From assembly GCF_001678665.1 (NCBI RefSeq), contig NZ_LZRP01000005.1, forward strand, positions 240,585-304,584: 64,000 bases of DNA. Direction: 5' to 3'. A program made the position numbers and the translations under genes. The stretch is from Erythrobacter sp. QSSC1-22B. Its GTDB lineage: Bacteria > Pseudomonadota > Alphaproteobacteria > Sphingomonadales > Sphingomonadaceae. The notes beneath the pieces are model-generated. The model did no database searches. It was given only the letters and a program-made list of their open reading frames with translations, and had not been told where the DNA came from. Each line of letters starts with the position of its first letter. The stretch's first letter is position 1. Below, piece by piece: positions 54,333 to 62,458 of this stretch.

Positions 54333-54707
54333 CTACTCACACCCGACGCCGTCATTGTCGCGATCAAGATGCGGGGCATAGCCTGGATCGCCGCGTCTGA
54401 CCGGGGCCGCGCCTGCCGCGCGAGCAGCAGCGCAATTCGCATAATAGACATCCCCATGAGCCGACCGCCGCTCGCGTTGCTGCGAAGCGGACGCACGGTG
54501 GCAATGGCGGCCACCGTTCTTCCGATCGTTGTGACACCCATCCGCCGCCAAGCCGCCGGGATGCGCGGAAGCGGCGCCGGGCCAAAGGAGCGAGAGTGCT
54601 GCCAGCGAAAGCGCGATCATCCCGAAGGCACCTAAAAGTGCGAATTCGAACTTTACAAGCCAGCTCCGCCGATGCTCGGCGCGATCGCTCCAGTCTCTCA
54701 ACGACAT
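54333..54707 (-). CDS. Excalibur calcium-binding domain protein
   Basis: A 124-residue protein with a TM segment (residues 19-44), a GCHNDRKNGGRHCHR motif, and a C-terminal excalibur domain YYANCAAARAAGAAPVRR to DRDNDGVGCE, which has the DxDxDGxxCE calcium loop. It overlaps the nuclease gene by 10 bases. Excalibur domains are often paired with SNase-like nucleases, as here. Confidence 0.78.
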   Translation of the reverse strand: MSLRDWSDRAEHRRSWLVKFEFALLGAFGMIALSLAALSLLWPGAASAHPGGLAADGCHNDRKNGGRHCHRASASQQRERRSAHGDVYYANCAAARAAGAAPVRRGDPGYAPHLDRDNDGVGCE

Positions 54708-55129
54708 TCGTGATTCCCCCAATACCGATCCCAGCGCGCCGCCCAACCATTACGGACCATGGCGCAAGATATATCGCCGGACTTCGGCGAGACGCACCAC
54801 GCGCCTGTCCGGTTGCCCCCTGCGGAACCGGTCGAAACGCATCGCATCGAAGGACCGCCCACCAAGACGTGCCCGTGACGCCCAACGCCAATGGGACGGC
54901 CAATTAGCTCGACCAAAGAGTCGCGAGCCGTGATTGGATCGGCATCAGGGCAGGGATGACCAGCGGAACACGAACCGTCCACCTCGCGCGCCGCGATGCC
55001 CGCAAGCCGAATACGCGGTCCCTCGGCACACCAGACCGGACCATCGCCGTCCCAAACCGCTTCCGGTGTGCAGACGAAGGTCTGCCCACCAGGAACGATC
55101 AAAGCGGCTAATAGGAGAAATCCCGACAT
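54698..55129 (-). CDS. Thermonuclease (SNase-like) family protein
   Basis: A 143-residue secreted protein with a signal peptide (MSGFLLLAALIVPG). The core VWCAEGPRIRLAGIAAREVDGSC has the RLAGIxAxE segment of SNase proteins and RDSLVELIGRPIGV follows. The second catalytic Arg segment is not clear, so activity is uncertain. Four or more cysteines suggest disulphides. It overlaps the excalibur gene. Confidence 0.7.
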   Translation of the reverse strand: MSGFLLLAALIVPGGQTFVCTPEAVWDGDGPVWCAEGPRIRLAGIAAREVDGSCSAGHPCPDADPITARDSLVELIGRPIGVGRHGHVLVGGPSMRCVSTGSAGGNRTGAWCVSPKSGDISCAMVRNGWAARWDRYWGNHECR

Positions 55130-55410
55130 TCAAACCTCTTACCGAAGCGCCCACGTCCATCAACGACCTTCGCATAGAATATCTCATCCGACCAGACGGC
55201 GATTTCCCGTCAGGCTGAGCGATTAGGACTCCTGAAAGAAGCAGCAATTGCGTTTTCACAAACCGGGAGTGGAGCCGAGCAAAAAACGTGTTCTAATACG
55301 AGCGTCCAACCCAACAATTCTTTTATCCGAACGGTGACTGGGAGAAGCTGAGGAGTCATTTCTAATAAGATTAAAAAAGATATTGAATTAACAGCGGGAA
55401 GGAAAAAATT
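55130..55410. other. Intergenic stretch before the unknown gene
   Basis: Divergent promoters are expected here. The last 35 bases are AT-rich (GATATTGAATTAAC), and a ribosome site (GGAAGG) sits before ATG 55411. I see no gene. Confidence 0.35.
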
Positions 55411-55950
55411 ATGAAAACTCTGAGCCAGGAGATCGCAACTATAATGGCCGATCTCGTCGATCGAGCATCGGATGCAGCCGTCACGCACGATTTACAGGTT
55501 CTGCAGGATTTCGCGCAAAAACTGCGCGGACTGGGGGATAGCCAGAGTGACGTTGAAGCAGTTGCTCTGCTGCCCGGGCTGCGAATTCCCGCTGGCTTCT
55601 GCCATGCGCGATACACTTTTTTCGAGGTCGTGGGGACACAACCTCACGGCGAAATTGTCCTCGGTCAGCCTAAGTATGCGGGCGAGCTCATCAGTGGTTC
55701 GTTGGCTCCGCTCGACCTGATATCGCTGGTGCGCACTGCGCTTGTATTTTCGGCGGACACAGGGGCAACCAGCATGGGGCCGGGCCGCTGGATCGAGAGC
55801 TTCGCCCTTCCCATAAAGGATCCTGGCATGCTCGAACTTGCGCTTGTCCTGGAGCCCCGTGAATCCAACGATGGATCGGAGACGGCGCGGATCGAGGCGG
55901 CAATTCGGATGGTGAAGGCACGACCTTGGCGGAAGGCCCCGGGGCAGTAG
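55411..55950 (+). CDS. Hypothetical protein
   Basis: A 179-residue soluble protein. The first 45 residues are helical (LSQEIATIMADLVDRASDAAV), the rest a mixed domain (HARYTFFEVVGTQPHGEIVLGQ, ALVFSADTG). No domain is recognised. Codons and the ribosome site look normal. It ends 7 bases before the convergent RNase-H-like gene. Confidence 0.5.
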   Translation: MKTLSQEIATIMADLVDRASDAAVTHDLQVLQDFAQKLRGLGDSQSDVEAVALLPGLRIPAGFCHARYTFFEVVGTQPHGEIVLGQPKYAGELISGSLAPLDLISLVRTALVFSADTGATSMGPGRWIESFALPIKDPGMLELALVLEPRESNDGSETARIEAAIRMVKARPWRKAPGQ

Positions 55951-55957
55951 AAGCCAG

Positions 55958-56434
55958 TTACGCCGCCAGCACGTAATCACGCAGCCGAGCGCGCGTTTCG
56001 AATGCCCGACCCCCGAGCCTAAATGGTTGCTCGATCAGAATAAGCCGAATGGGAGTAATGCGATCAGCTAGAGTAAAGGCCTGATCGCGTAAATGCTTGA
56101 GATCGAGGTTTTTACAGTATCCCCCTGTCGTGATTTGCCGGTATATTAGGTCCGACGTCAACCGAAGCTCCACGTGCGTAACTTTACGAACGTAAGCATC
56201 TTCCAAAGCGATTTTCACCGCTTGATACGAGGCGCGGTGGTTCGTTCCTTGATAAGGATACGTCTTCAGGAACTTCTGGCCATCCCAAACCACGGGAAGG
56301 TGCCATCCCGGATTTGGCCGACAGCCCGCATCACAAAGATAGACCGAGTTTGGTGGCTGGGAAAAAGTCGGACGGCCTGCCATCGCGACCGGGTCGCCGT
56401 GTGAAATTCCCATCGAATCCGCGTTCTTCGTCAT
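55958..56434 (-). CDS. RNase H-fold protein with altered active site
   Basis: A 158-residue protein. VYLCDAGCRPNPG near residue 31 resembles the RNase HI opening (DGxxxxNPG), TNHRASYQAVKIALEDA matches helix 1 and RLTSDLIYRQI the next strand/helix with its Asp. The usual Glu of helix 1 (AEY/AEL) reads ASY, and the last Asp is not seen. It may have lost catalysis or bind nucleic acid only. It is divergent from the first DDE-like gene. Confidence 0.6.
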   Translation of the reverse strand: MTKNADSMGISHGDPVAMAGRPTFSQPPNSVYLCDAGCRPNPGWHLPVVWDGQKFLKTYPYQGTNHRASYQAVKIALEDAYVRKVTHVELRLTSDLIYRQITTGGYCKNLDLKHLRDQAFTLADRITPIRLILIEQPFRLGGRAFETRARLRDYVLAA

Positions 56435-56579
56435 AGCACGAGCGTAGGCATCGATAGGTTCACGAAGAGTTTAGAACTGGTCCCCCGGAACCTCGCCGGA
56501 GCGCCATCGGCGGCCAGAACGCGCATCGCTGCTGCGCGAGCGCAACCATTACCAACCAGCAAAATCAAAGGAACTTAAT

Positions 56580-57551
56580 ATGACCGAACCGGATTTTTCC
56601 GGCGTCGAACCCACGCGTCTGCTCGAGGTGCATCGCCGGGTTAGCGTCATCGAGGATTATCTCGACATTGAAAGGCCAAGTGGGAAGCAGACTGTCGCAG
56701 CCGCGAATTCGCTTGGTCTGACGCGGTGGCAATTCACCCGGTTGGCCAAGGCATGGCGTGACCATCGCAATCCGACCATGTTGGTCAAATCTAAAACGGG
56801 ACCATCCCGAAGGGACTATGGCATCGACGAGCGTGCGAAGAGAATAGCTCACGAAGAAATCACAAAGGCGGGAATGGGGGCGGAGATCAGCAACGTGGCA
56901 CCGATGATCGAAGCCGCTTGCAGAAACATCGGCATCAATCCGCCGTCGAAGCCGACAATTTACAACTATATTCTACAGGAACGCCGCGAGGGAAATCTTC
57001 GGTTTGATCGACCGCCGTGCCTGATTATCGGAAGGATGTGGTTTCATCTACCGCTGCAGGACAGCGCCGTAAATACTATGCCATGCGCACTTTTGGCCGT
57101 CGCACTGCCCGAACGGGCCATCGTTGCTCACTCGATCTCGACGCAGCGAGCCCTTCCTTCGTCTGTCCCGCAACTCCTTGGTGACCTTTTCGATCAGTCG
57201 AATGTGGAAGGCGAATCCCGGGAGCTGCTTATGGATTCGACCGATTACGCAGCCGGCTCCGTTTCTTTAACGGAGCGCGGACACAACGACATCATTCCCA
57301 GCCGGGTCTCAATGCAGAGAATTCTCGCACAGGCGTTTGGTGATAGACTTGGGCAGTTGCAACCAGTCTACCGGAGGGGCAGCGCCCTTGCGAAGCCGAA
57401 ATACGTCATGGGAATTCATGATAAACCGATAACTCGCGACGCGGCTGTGACAGTAATTGAAAAGGCCATCGCAGCAAACAATGGCGAGCGAGGCGAGGTG
57501 GCCGTCTATTCGATCTCAGGAAGTGGGAAGGGTGCGTCCAAATGCCCATAG
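56580..57551 (+). CDS. Degenerate DDE-transposase-like protein (first of a pair)
   Basis: A 323-residue protein. Residues 38-60 are an HTH (AAANSLGLTRWQFTRLAKAW). From about 150 comes a strand pattern like an integrase/TnsB core: FHLPLQDSAVN (Asp 161), LLMDSTDY (Asp 219 and 222) and ILAQAFGDRLGQLQ (Asp 255). Asp replaces the usual Glu at the third position, 35 residues after Asp 219. It lacks the C-terminal beta-barrel of TnsB. It resembles the convergent gene at 57730-58818. AAAGGA precedes the ATG. A role in transposition is inferred, not shown. Confidence 0.55.
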   Translation: MTEPDFSGVEPTRLLEVHRRVSVIEDYLDIERPSGKQTVAAANSLGLTRWQFTRLAKAWRDHRNPTMLVKSKTGPSRRDYGIDERAKRIAHEEITKAGMGAEISNVAPMIEAACRNIGINPPSKPTIYNYILQERREGNLRFDRPPCLIIGRMWFHLPLQDSAVNTMPCALLAVALPERAIVAHSISTQRALPSSVPQLLGDLFDQSNVEGESRELLMDSTDYAAGSVSLTERGHNDIIPSRVSMQRILAQAFGDRLGQLQPVYRRGSALAKPKYVMGIHDKPITRDAAVTVIEKAIAANNGERGEVAVYSISGSGKGASKCP

Positions 57552-57729
57552 GCCGAAAATCTGTGCGAGTGCCGCTTGAAGGTGTCCGACAGTAAACACG
57601 CCGCCTTGCTGTCAGGATGGTCACTGTGAGCACATAGCAGACCGCCAATCATTCCTCATTCCTCTCGGCGACCCGCTCCCAGGGCATCGTGTTTTGACGG
57701 CAGTGAGTAACGGCGCAACCGATCCGCGG

Positions 57730-58818
57730 CTAAGGCGAGCCCAAAATCGATCTTCTTGCGCGCGCCAGCTCTTCGAGGAATTTTAGCAGCGAGACCGGAG
57801 TTGTTGAATCCAGCGATTGGGTGAAATTGAATATTACTGAGGCGTTATGGTCGTCGAATGTTCGTCGGAGTTCATCTTCAACTTCAGTATCTGTCCAAGG
57901 GGTCATAATGCCATTGTCGGGAAGTGCTTCGCCTTCGAGCGTCCGTGCAGGTGTAATTTGAACCCGTCCAAGCCTCTCTCCAATGATCTTTCGAAATTGA
58001 CTTCCGAACCGACGCGAGGCGCTGGCTCGCAGCACATTACCTCCGACCTCTTCTTTTATCATCCACTCGACAAGCTCTTTCGATGCGTCTCCATCTTGTC
58101 CGGAGACAAAGATTGTCTGGGTCAATTTCGGGGCCCAAGGTAGTTTTGAGGTGTTTCGCTCGATCCACGTCAAGGCGTCGGAGGCGGCAGCAGTATAACC
58201 TGACAGGACATCTACTGTCGCACCAAAAGAAAACCCCAATACGATCCCAGTTCCGGCGTCGATGATGACATACAGTATGTAAGGTCGGCGATTAGATCGG
58301 GGCAAATTTATGGCAGTGCAGTCCAGACATATCTGGTGGCCCACCCGGCCCGTGGCATCAACCCGCCAGCGCTCGGTTTCGATTATCTTGCGCAGGGCGG
58401 TTGTGCCAATAGGCTTCTTGCTTCCAAATCCAGCAGCTTCGAGCAGAAGAGTTGCTTGCCGACTTACACTCGCATCTGCGTTGAGACGGACGACTTCGGC
58501 GACTTTAGCTTGAAGAGCATTGACGATCTCGGGAACTTGCCGGGTCTTGGAACGAGGCGCGCGTATCCCCACCCCAAGCGCATCAAGATTAGGTTTTTCC
58601 CTCCATTGCGCGGCAAGTCGATAGAACCGGCTTGGGCTCTTTCCGAATCTTCGGATTGCCTCATCCGCAGATAACTCTCCCTTCGCCCAAAGCTCGAAAA
58701 GGTCGAAACGCTTCACCGCGTCGCGTCGACGCGAGGGCGTAAGGGAATCCCACCTGTCTTGCTCTGCCTGGGAGAGGCTGTTCAGAAATTCTGTGAGCCG
58801 TCCGGTGGAGGCACTCAT
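57730..58818 (-). CDS. DDE-transposase-like protein (second of a pair)
   Basis: A 362-residue protein. It has an HTH near residue 55 (EAIRRFGKSPSRFYRLAAQW), a helical linker, then an integrase-like core with ICLDCTAINLPRS (Asp 166), VSGQDGDAS (Asp 242/244) and FRKIIGERLGRVQ (Glu 281). VIIDAGTGIVLGFSF is the conserved strand of DDE/rve enzymes. About 120 to 150 residues shorter than TnsB, with no C-terminal barrel. Its layout matches the first gene of the pair, tail to tail with it. It ends 148 bases before the start of the Tn7-like operon. Confidence 0.6.
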   Translation of the reverse strand: MSASTGRLTEFLNSLSQAEQDRWDSLTPSRRRDAVKRFDLFELWAKGELSADEAIRRFGKSPSRFYRLAAQWREKPNLDALGVGIRAPRSKTRQVPEIVNALQAKVAEVVRLNADASVSRQATLLLEAAGFGSKKPIGTTALRKIIETERWRVDATGRVGHQICLDCTAINLPRSNRRPYILYVIIDAGTGIVLGFSFGATVDVLSGYTAAASDALTWIERNTSKLPWAPKLTQTIFVSGQDGDASKELVEWMIKEEVGGNVLRASASRRFGSQFRKIIGERLGRVQITPARTLEGEALPDNGIMTPWTDTEVEDELRRTFDDHNASVIFNFTQSLDSTTPVSLLKFLEELARARRSILGSP

Positions 58819-58915
58819 CTCGGTAGAGCTGTGGCGAGCATCAAAATCGAAGGCGCTTTCATGGACACGATCGGAGGCTACTGGATCGATTTCTAGATAG
58901 CAATGAATTCCACTC

Positions 58916-58944
58916 TTGACTTATAAGCCGCACCTTCTAGATAC
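58916..58944 (+). promoter_or_regulatory. Predicted promoter of the Tn7-like operon
   Basis: TTGACT (58916-58921) and TAGATA (58938-58943) are 16 bases apart. Next comes the small ORF with GGAG before its ATG. The sequence TTCTAGATA occurs twice nearby (58891 and 58935) and may be a protein-binding repeat. Confidence 0.55.
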
Positions 58945-58966
58945 AAACGCACAAAGGAGCGAAGCG

Positions 58967-59251
58967 ATGCTTGGATTCGAAGAGGACAGAAGCGAAAAGG
59001 GGAGGGGCTCTGATACCTCCATCAAAGTCGACGAAGTGGCCACGGGGCTGAGTGTCGGCAGCAGTGCCGATGCCGCTAATTCTGCTGACCGCGTAGCCAC
59101 ACGGGAAAGTGCCGTTTGCCCGTGCCGTCGATCAGGAAGACGCAAGGGGGTCTGTCGGTGGGATGGCAGAGGTGAATCTAGCTTTCAGGGCCGTTTCAAT
59201 CGGACAACGTCGTGGCGCCTGCAGCCTTCAGCTGTGAGGCCCGTATCGTGA
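58967..59251 (+). CDS. Small unknown ORF at the head of the Tn7-like operon
   Basis: A 94-residue protein starting MLGFEEDRSEKGRGSD, with a basic Cys-containing stretch (CPCRRSGRRKGVCRW). No domain is recognised. GGAG stands 7 bases before the ATG, and its stop overlaps the tnsA GTG (GTGA). Such overlap suggests a real, coupled gene. It may alternatively be a leader region. Confidence 0.45.
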   Translation: MLGFEEDRSEKGRGSDTSIKVDEVATGLSVGSSADAANSADRVATRESAVCPCRRSGRRKGVCRWDGRGESSFQGRFNRTTSWRLQPSAVRPVS

Positions 59252-60078
59252 AGATCCGCACGCAACATCCGCAACGGGCGAGGACAACTCCCGACTTCTG
59301 CGACGAGAAGCATGCAGCCGACAGCCGTCGGGTCATTGCCGCAGGCAGCGGTGACCCCATCGATCCACCTCTAGGACGGATAGTCGTCTTCCGTCACGGC
59401 GGGGAAATACAGCCTGTCGTTACAAGGGGAGGGCTCCACCTGCGCTTCCGCATGCCCTCGGTTAAAACAGGAATGACCGAAGTCGGGGAAGGCAGGGGGG
59501 AGGAGCTTCTCGCCATGCAGTGCGAGATTGACGGCAACGTTTCGAATTTCAAATGTCATCCCTACAGGTTCGACATTGCCTTTGGCGGTCCGCACTTCAC
59601 CTATCGCCCTGACCTCGCGATCCTCCATCCCGATGGGCGAGTCGAGATTGTCGAGGTCAAGCGCACCCCGGATGATCTCAGCGTCGAAGACAAAGTCAAG
59701 CTCGCGAGGGTCAAGGAATTCCTCCGTCGCTGCGACTGGGACCTCTCGATTCGCTATCTCGAGGATATCCGTGGCTCCAAATGGCGTGAGCATAACGTCG
59801 CCAACATCTTCGGTCGCCGCGCAATGGAACTTACGAGCAGCGAGATGTCGGGTGCCGAAGTCATCCGGGCTCAAATGCGTCCCATAGAATGGGGCGAAGT
59901 CGTCAGCCGCCTCGCTCCCGGCGATCGCCGACACGGTGACGCTGTGGTCGAACGCCTTCTGGCCGGCGGTCTCTTCACTGTCGATCTCGACGCGCGGTTC
60001 AACGATCGTGTCCTCCTCACTCCCACCGGAAAAGCGTGCCCGCGCACGCTGCCAGGGTTCGAGGCGTTGGGAGTATAA
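59248..60078 (+). CDS. tnsA: TnsA endonuclease of a Tn7-like transposon
   Basis: A 276-residue protein. The PD-(D/E)XK nuclease domain has EELLAMQCEIDG near residue 85, TYRPDLAILHPDG near 120 and VEIVEVKR near 135: Glu, Asp and Glu-x-Lys in order. TnsA cuts the 5' ends of the element so that it leaves the donor by cut-and-paste. GTG 59248 overlaps the small ORF stop; GTG 59212 is in frame and also possible. tnsB starts two bases later. Confidence 0.88.
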   Translation: MKIRTQHPQRARTTPDFCDEKHAADSRRVIAAGSGDPIDPPLGRIVVFRHGGEIQPVVTRGGLHLRFRMPSVKTGMTEVGEGRGEELLAMQCEIDGNVSNFKCHPYRFDIAFGGPHFTYRPDLAILHPDGRVEIVEVKRTPDDLSVEDKVKLARVKEFLRRCDWDLSIRYLEDIRGSKWREHNVANIFGRRAMELTSSEMSGAEVIRAQMRPIEWGEVVSRLAPGDRRHGDAVVERLLAGGLFTVDLDARFNDRVLLTPTGKACPRTLPGFEALGV

Positions 60079-60080
60079 CG

Positions 60081-61553
60081 ATGGTGCTCGCTTACCATCA
60101 GGAAAAGGGAGATCACGTCGAGATCCTGTGCCGCGACTATTATTTCGAGCGCGTCGATCCGGATAAAGTCGTGACTTACCGTGCGCCTTACGGGGCTTAT
60201 TACCCCGACTTCATGGTAGAGGGCGACGACGGCCACCCGCGCAAACCGACCACCACAGACATGAATGCGATTTTCGCGGGGAACGACATTTTTTTCCGGG
60301 CGAAACCTTCCAGCAACGAGAGTCGTCGTCTTGCACGTAGCATGGAGCTCGATGCCGAGCAGTGCCGCAAGATGGATGCGAAGTCGCCTTTGCGCGTTGC
60401 GATCACGCTGTTCTGCGACGAGAATTGCCATTCTCTGTCAGACGATGCGATGCTGCCGGTCATCCGTCGCGCCGTCGCCGAGCCGGATATCGCCGCGCTC
60501 AATCCGACCGGATGGGTGCCCCATCCCACAACGGTTCGTGAATGGATGCGGGAACGCGGCGAACATGGGCGCCGCAAGCCGCGGGACGGCGTATCGATGG
60601 CCGGACGTTATGCGCGGTCTATCGTGAGCAGACATCCTGTCGAACTGATGCTGTATCCCATGATGTCCGCATGTCTTGCGAACGACACTGGCCAGGTCCA
60701 GAGTTTCTACGATCGCTACGTTGCCGACCTGTGGAAAGTTAACAACGGCAAGCCGCTCGACCGTCCGATGCTCGTTGAGGGCGGAGACGGAGTATGGAGC
60801 GTCAGCAATGACGTCGCCGAATATCCAAAGCCTACCGAGCCCTACAAGCCGGTCAGCTATACCACCTTTTGGCGGAGAGTTGGGGACCATCGGACCCCGA
60901 TACTCTTCGGTTTCGCGACCACCTTGCGCGGGCAGCGTGCGCGCTACGGCGGCGGGGGCTTCAGTGAACGCCCGGCTTTCGGTTCGCTGTGCGAAGCTGA
61001 CGAAACCCCAGTCCCCAACGTCTTCCTCGTGGACGAAGACACGGGGATAGGGATGGGATCGGCCACGATGACCCTGATGGCAGAGTGCAGCACGACCGCA
61101 CTGGTCGGCTGGGATTTGTGCGCGGAGGCGGCGTCCAGCGCCTCCCTCCTTCGAACCGTCAGGCACGCGAACTCAATCAAGGAAGTTCCCAAGGATCTGC
61201 TCGAGAAATTCCCCGACCTGCCCTATGTTAGGCTTCGTCCCGACCGCATCAAGGTCGACAACTCGTCAGGCGCACATTCCCGACATTTCGAGGATGCCTG
61301 CGCGGACGCATACATCCAGGTCAACTTCACTGGGAAAGAGCATCCCACTCACAAAGCTCTTATAGAGAGGACCATTGGGACGATCCTCCAGTTGCTCTTC
61401 AAGAAATTGCCGAGCCACAATTACGATATCGCGACCATGCGTAAGTTCGGGTTCAATCCGGATAAGCAGGTGCTCTGCACGATCTCGCAGGCCCGAGAGC
61501 TGCTGGATCGCGCCTGCTTCACATACAACATTTCGAGACACGAAGGACTATGA
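60081..61553 (+). CDS. tnsB: TnsB transposase, N-terminal and DDE catalytic part
   Basis: A 490-residue protein. The N-terminal DNA-binding part covers residues 1-290, and the rve-type catalytic core holds CEADETP (Asp 307), IKVDNSSG (Asp 393) and KALIER (Glu 429), with exactly 35 residues between the last two, as in DD35E enzymes. It ends with YNISRHEGL where full-length TnsB continues into the beta-barrel. The remaining part is in the next overlapping frame (ATGA). ATG 60081 has GGAG 8 bases upstream. Confidence 0.88.
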   Translation: MVLAYHQEKGDHVEILCRDYYFERVDPDKVVTYRAPYGAYYPDFMVEGDDGHPRKPTTTDMNAIFAGNDIFFRAKPSSNESRRLARSMELDAEQCRKMDAKSPLRVAITLFCDENCHSLSDDAMLPVIRRAVAEPDIAALNPTGWVPHPTTVREWMRERGEHGRRKPRDGVSMAGRYARSIVSRHPVELMLYPMMSACLANDTGQVQSFYDRYVADLWKVNNGKPLDRPMLVEGGDGVWSVSNDVAEYPKPTEPYKPVSYTTFWRRVGDHRTPILFGFATTLRGQRARYGGGGFSERPAFGSLCEADETPVPNVFLVDEDTGIGMGSATMTLMAECSTTALVGWDLCAEAASSASLLRTVRHANSIKEVPKDLLEKFPDLPYVRLRPDRIKVDNSSGAHSRHFEDACADAYIQVNFTGKEHPTHKALIERTIGTILQLLFKKLPSHNYDIATMRKFGFNPDKQVLCTISQARELLDRACFTYNISRHEGL

Positions 61554-62458
61554 AACGGCAACCTCTCCTCATGTGGCGCAAAGCCACTGCCAGACGCGCG
61601 CCTAACGTAATCGAGGATCTCGATGAGTTCGACCGGAACATGGGGTGCGTCAAGTTCGACGCGGCCGTCTACGCGACCGGGGTCGTGTTCATGCACAATC
61701 GGTATTCGTGCAACGAAATGGGCGAGATCGCTGGGCTCTTCGAGCGTGGTGGAATCCCGGATGGCGACATCACGCCCAAGCAGCCCCGCAGGAATCAGAA
61801 TCCTCACCGCAAGCTCTCCGGCAAAGGAAAGATTAAATACGATCCCGATGACATCGGTCGGGTCCATTTGTGGATCCCCTTCGGCGACGACAAGCGCTGG
61901 GTGACGCTGGATTGTGCCAATCCCGACATGAACGGCGTCCCCGTCTGGCTGCATAAGAAATGCATGGAGATGGCGAACATCGAGGCTGACGAATTCTGTT
62001 CCAGAGAGGAGCAGAGTGTATTCCGCGCCAGGCTGTTCGATATGATAGCTAACGTCAACGAGAAGGCATCGGCAAAGAACCGGAAGCTCCTCGGACGGGC
62101 GCTGGCAGACAAGTCCACTTCAGCGTCCCTGAGGCGCTTCGTGGAACTTATGCCCGAAGACGACGAAGCAACCCTGGCTACTGAAGAAAAGGATGTTCAC
62201 CCTTTCGCGCCCGACACGTGCGTTGTCGGAAATGGCCTCGCGGGAAGCCGGCGCAAGGATGCCACTGATCGCACTCCGCGCCCTAAGAGGACGACTAAGC
62301 AGGCGCTCAAAACATGGGCACAGATGCAGCGCGCCAAAAACCGGGGCGTCCCGGTCCGTGGTCGCGACCTGAATAATGCCCGGTCGTCCAAGCCGCAGCG
62401 CGAAATTCCGTCGCGCCGATCCTCCGGAAGAGGAATCACATGGAAAGGAATGTCATGA
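61550..62458 (+). CDS. tnsB: TnsB C-terminal part in a separate, overlapping frame
   Basis: A 302-residue protein. Its start MKRQPLLMWRKATAR continues the TnsB sequence of the previous frame without loss: HEGL then KRQPLLMW matches the usual P-L-x-W segment. DIGRVHLWIPFGDDKRWVTLDC is the Mu-type beta-barrel strand. The basic tail (RSSKPQREIPSRRSSGRG) may contact TnsC. The two frames overlap by four bases (ATGA). It may be translated by reinitiation or by a minus-one shift. Its stop overlaps tnsC. Confidence 0.8.
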   Translation: MKRQPLLMWRKATARRAPNVIEDLDEFDRNMGCVKFDAAVYATGVVFMHNRYSCNEMGEIAGLFERGGIPDGDITPKQPRRNQNPHRKLSGKGKIKYDPDDIGRVHLWIPFGDDKRWVTLDCANPDMNGVPVWLHKKCMEMANIEADEFCSREEQSVFRARLFDMIANVNEKASAKNRKLLGRALADKSTSASLRRFVELMPEDDEATLATEEKDVHPFAPDTCVVGNGLAGSRRKDATDRTPRPKRTTKQALKTWAQMQRAKNRGVPVRGRDLNNARSSKPQREIPSRRSSGRGITWKGMS

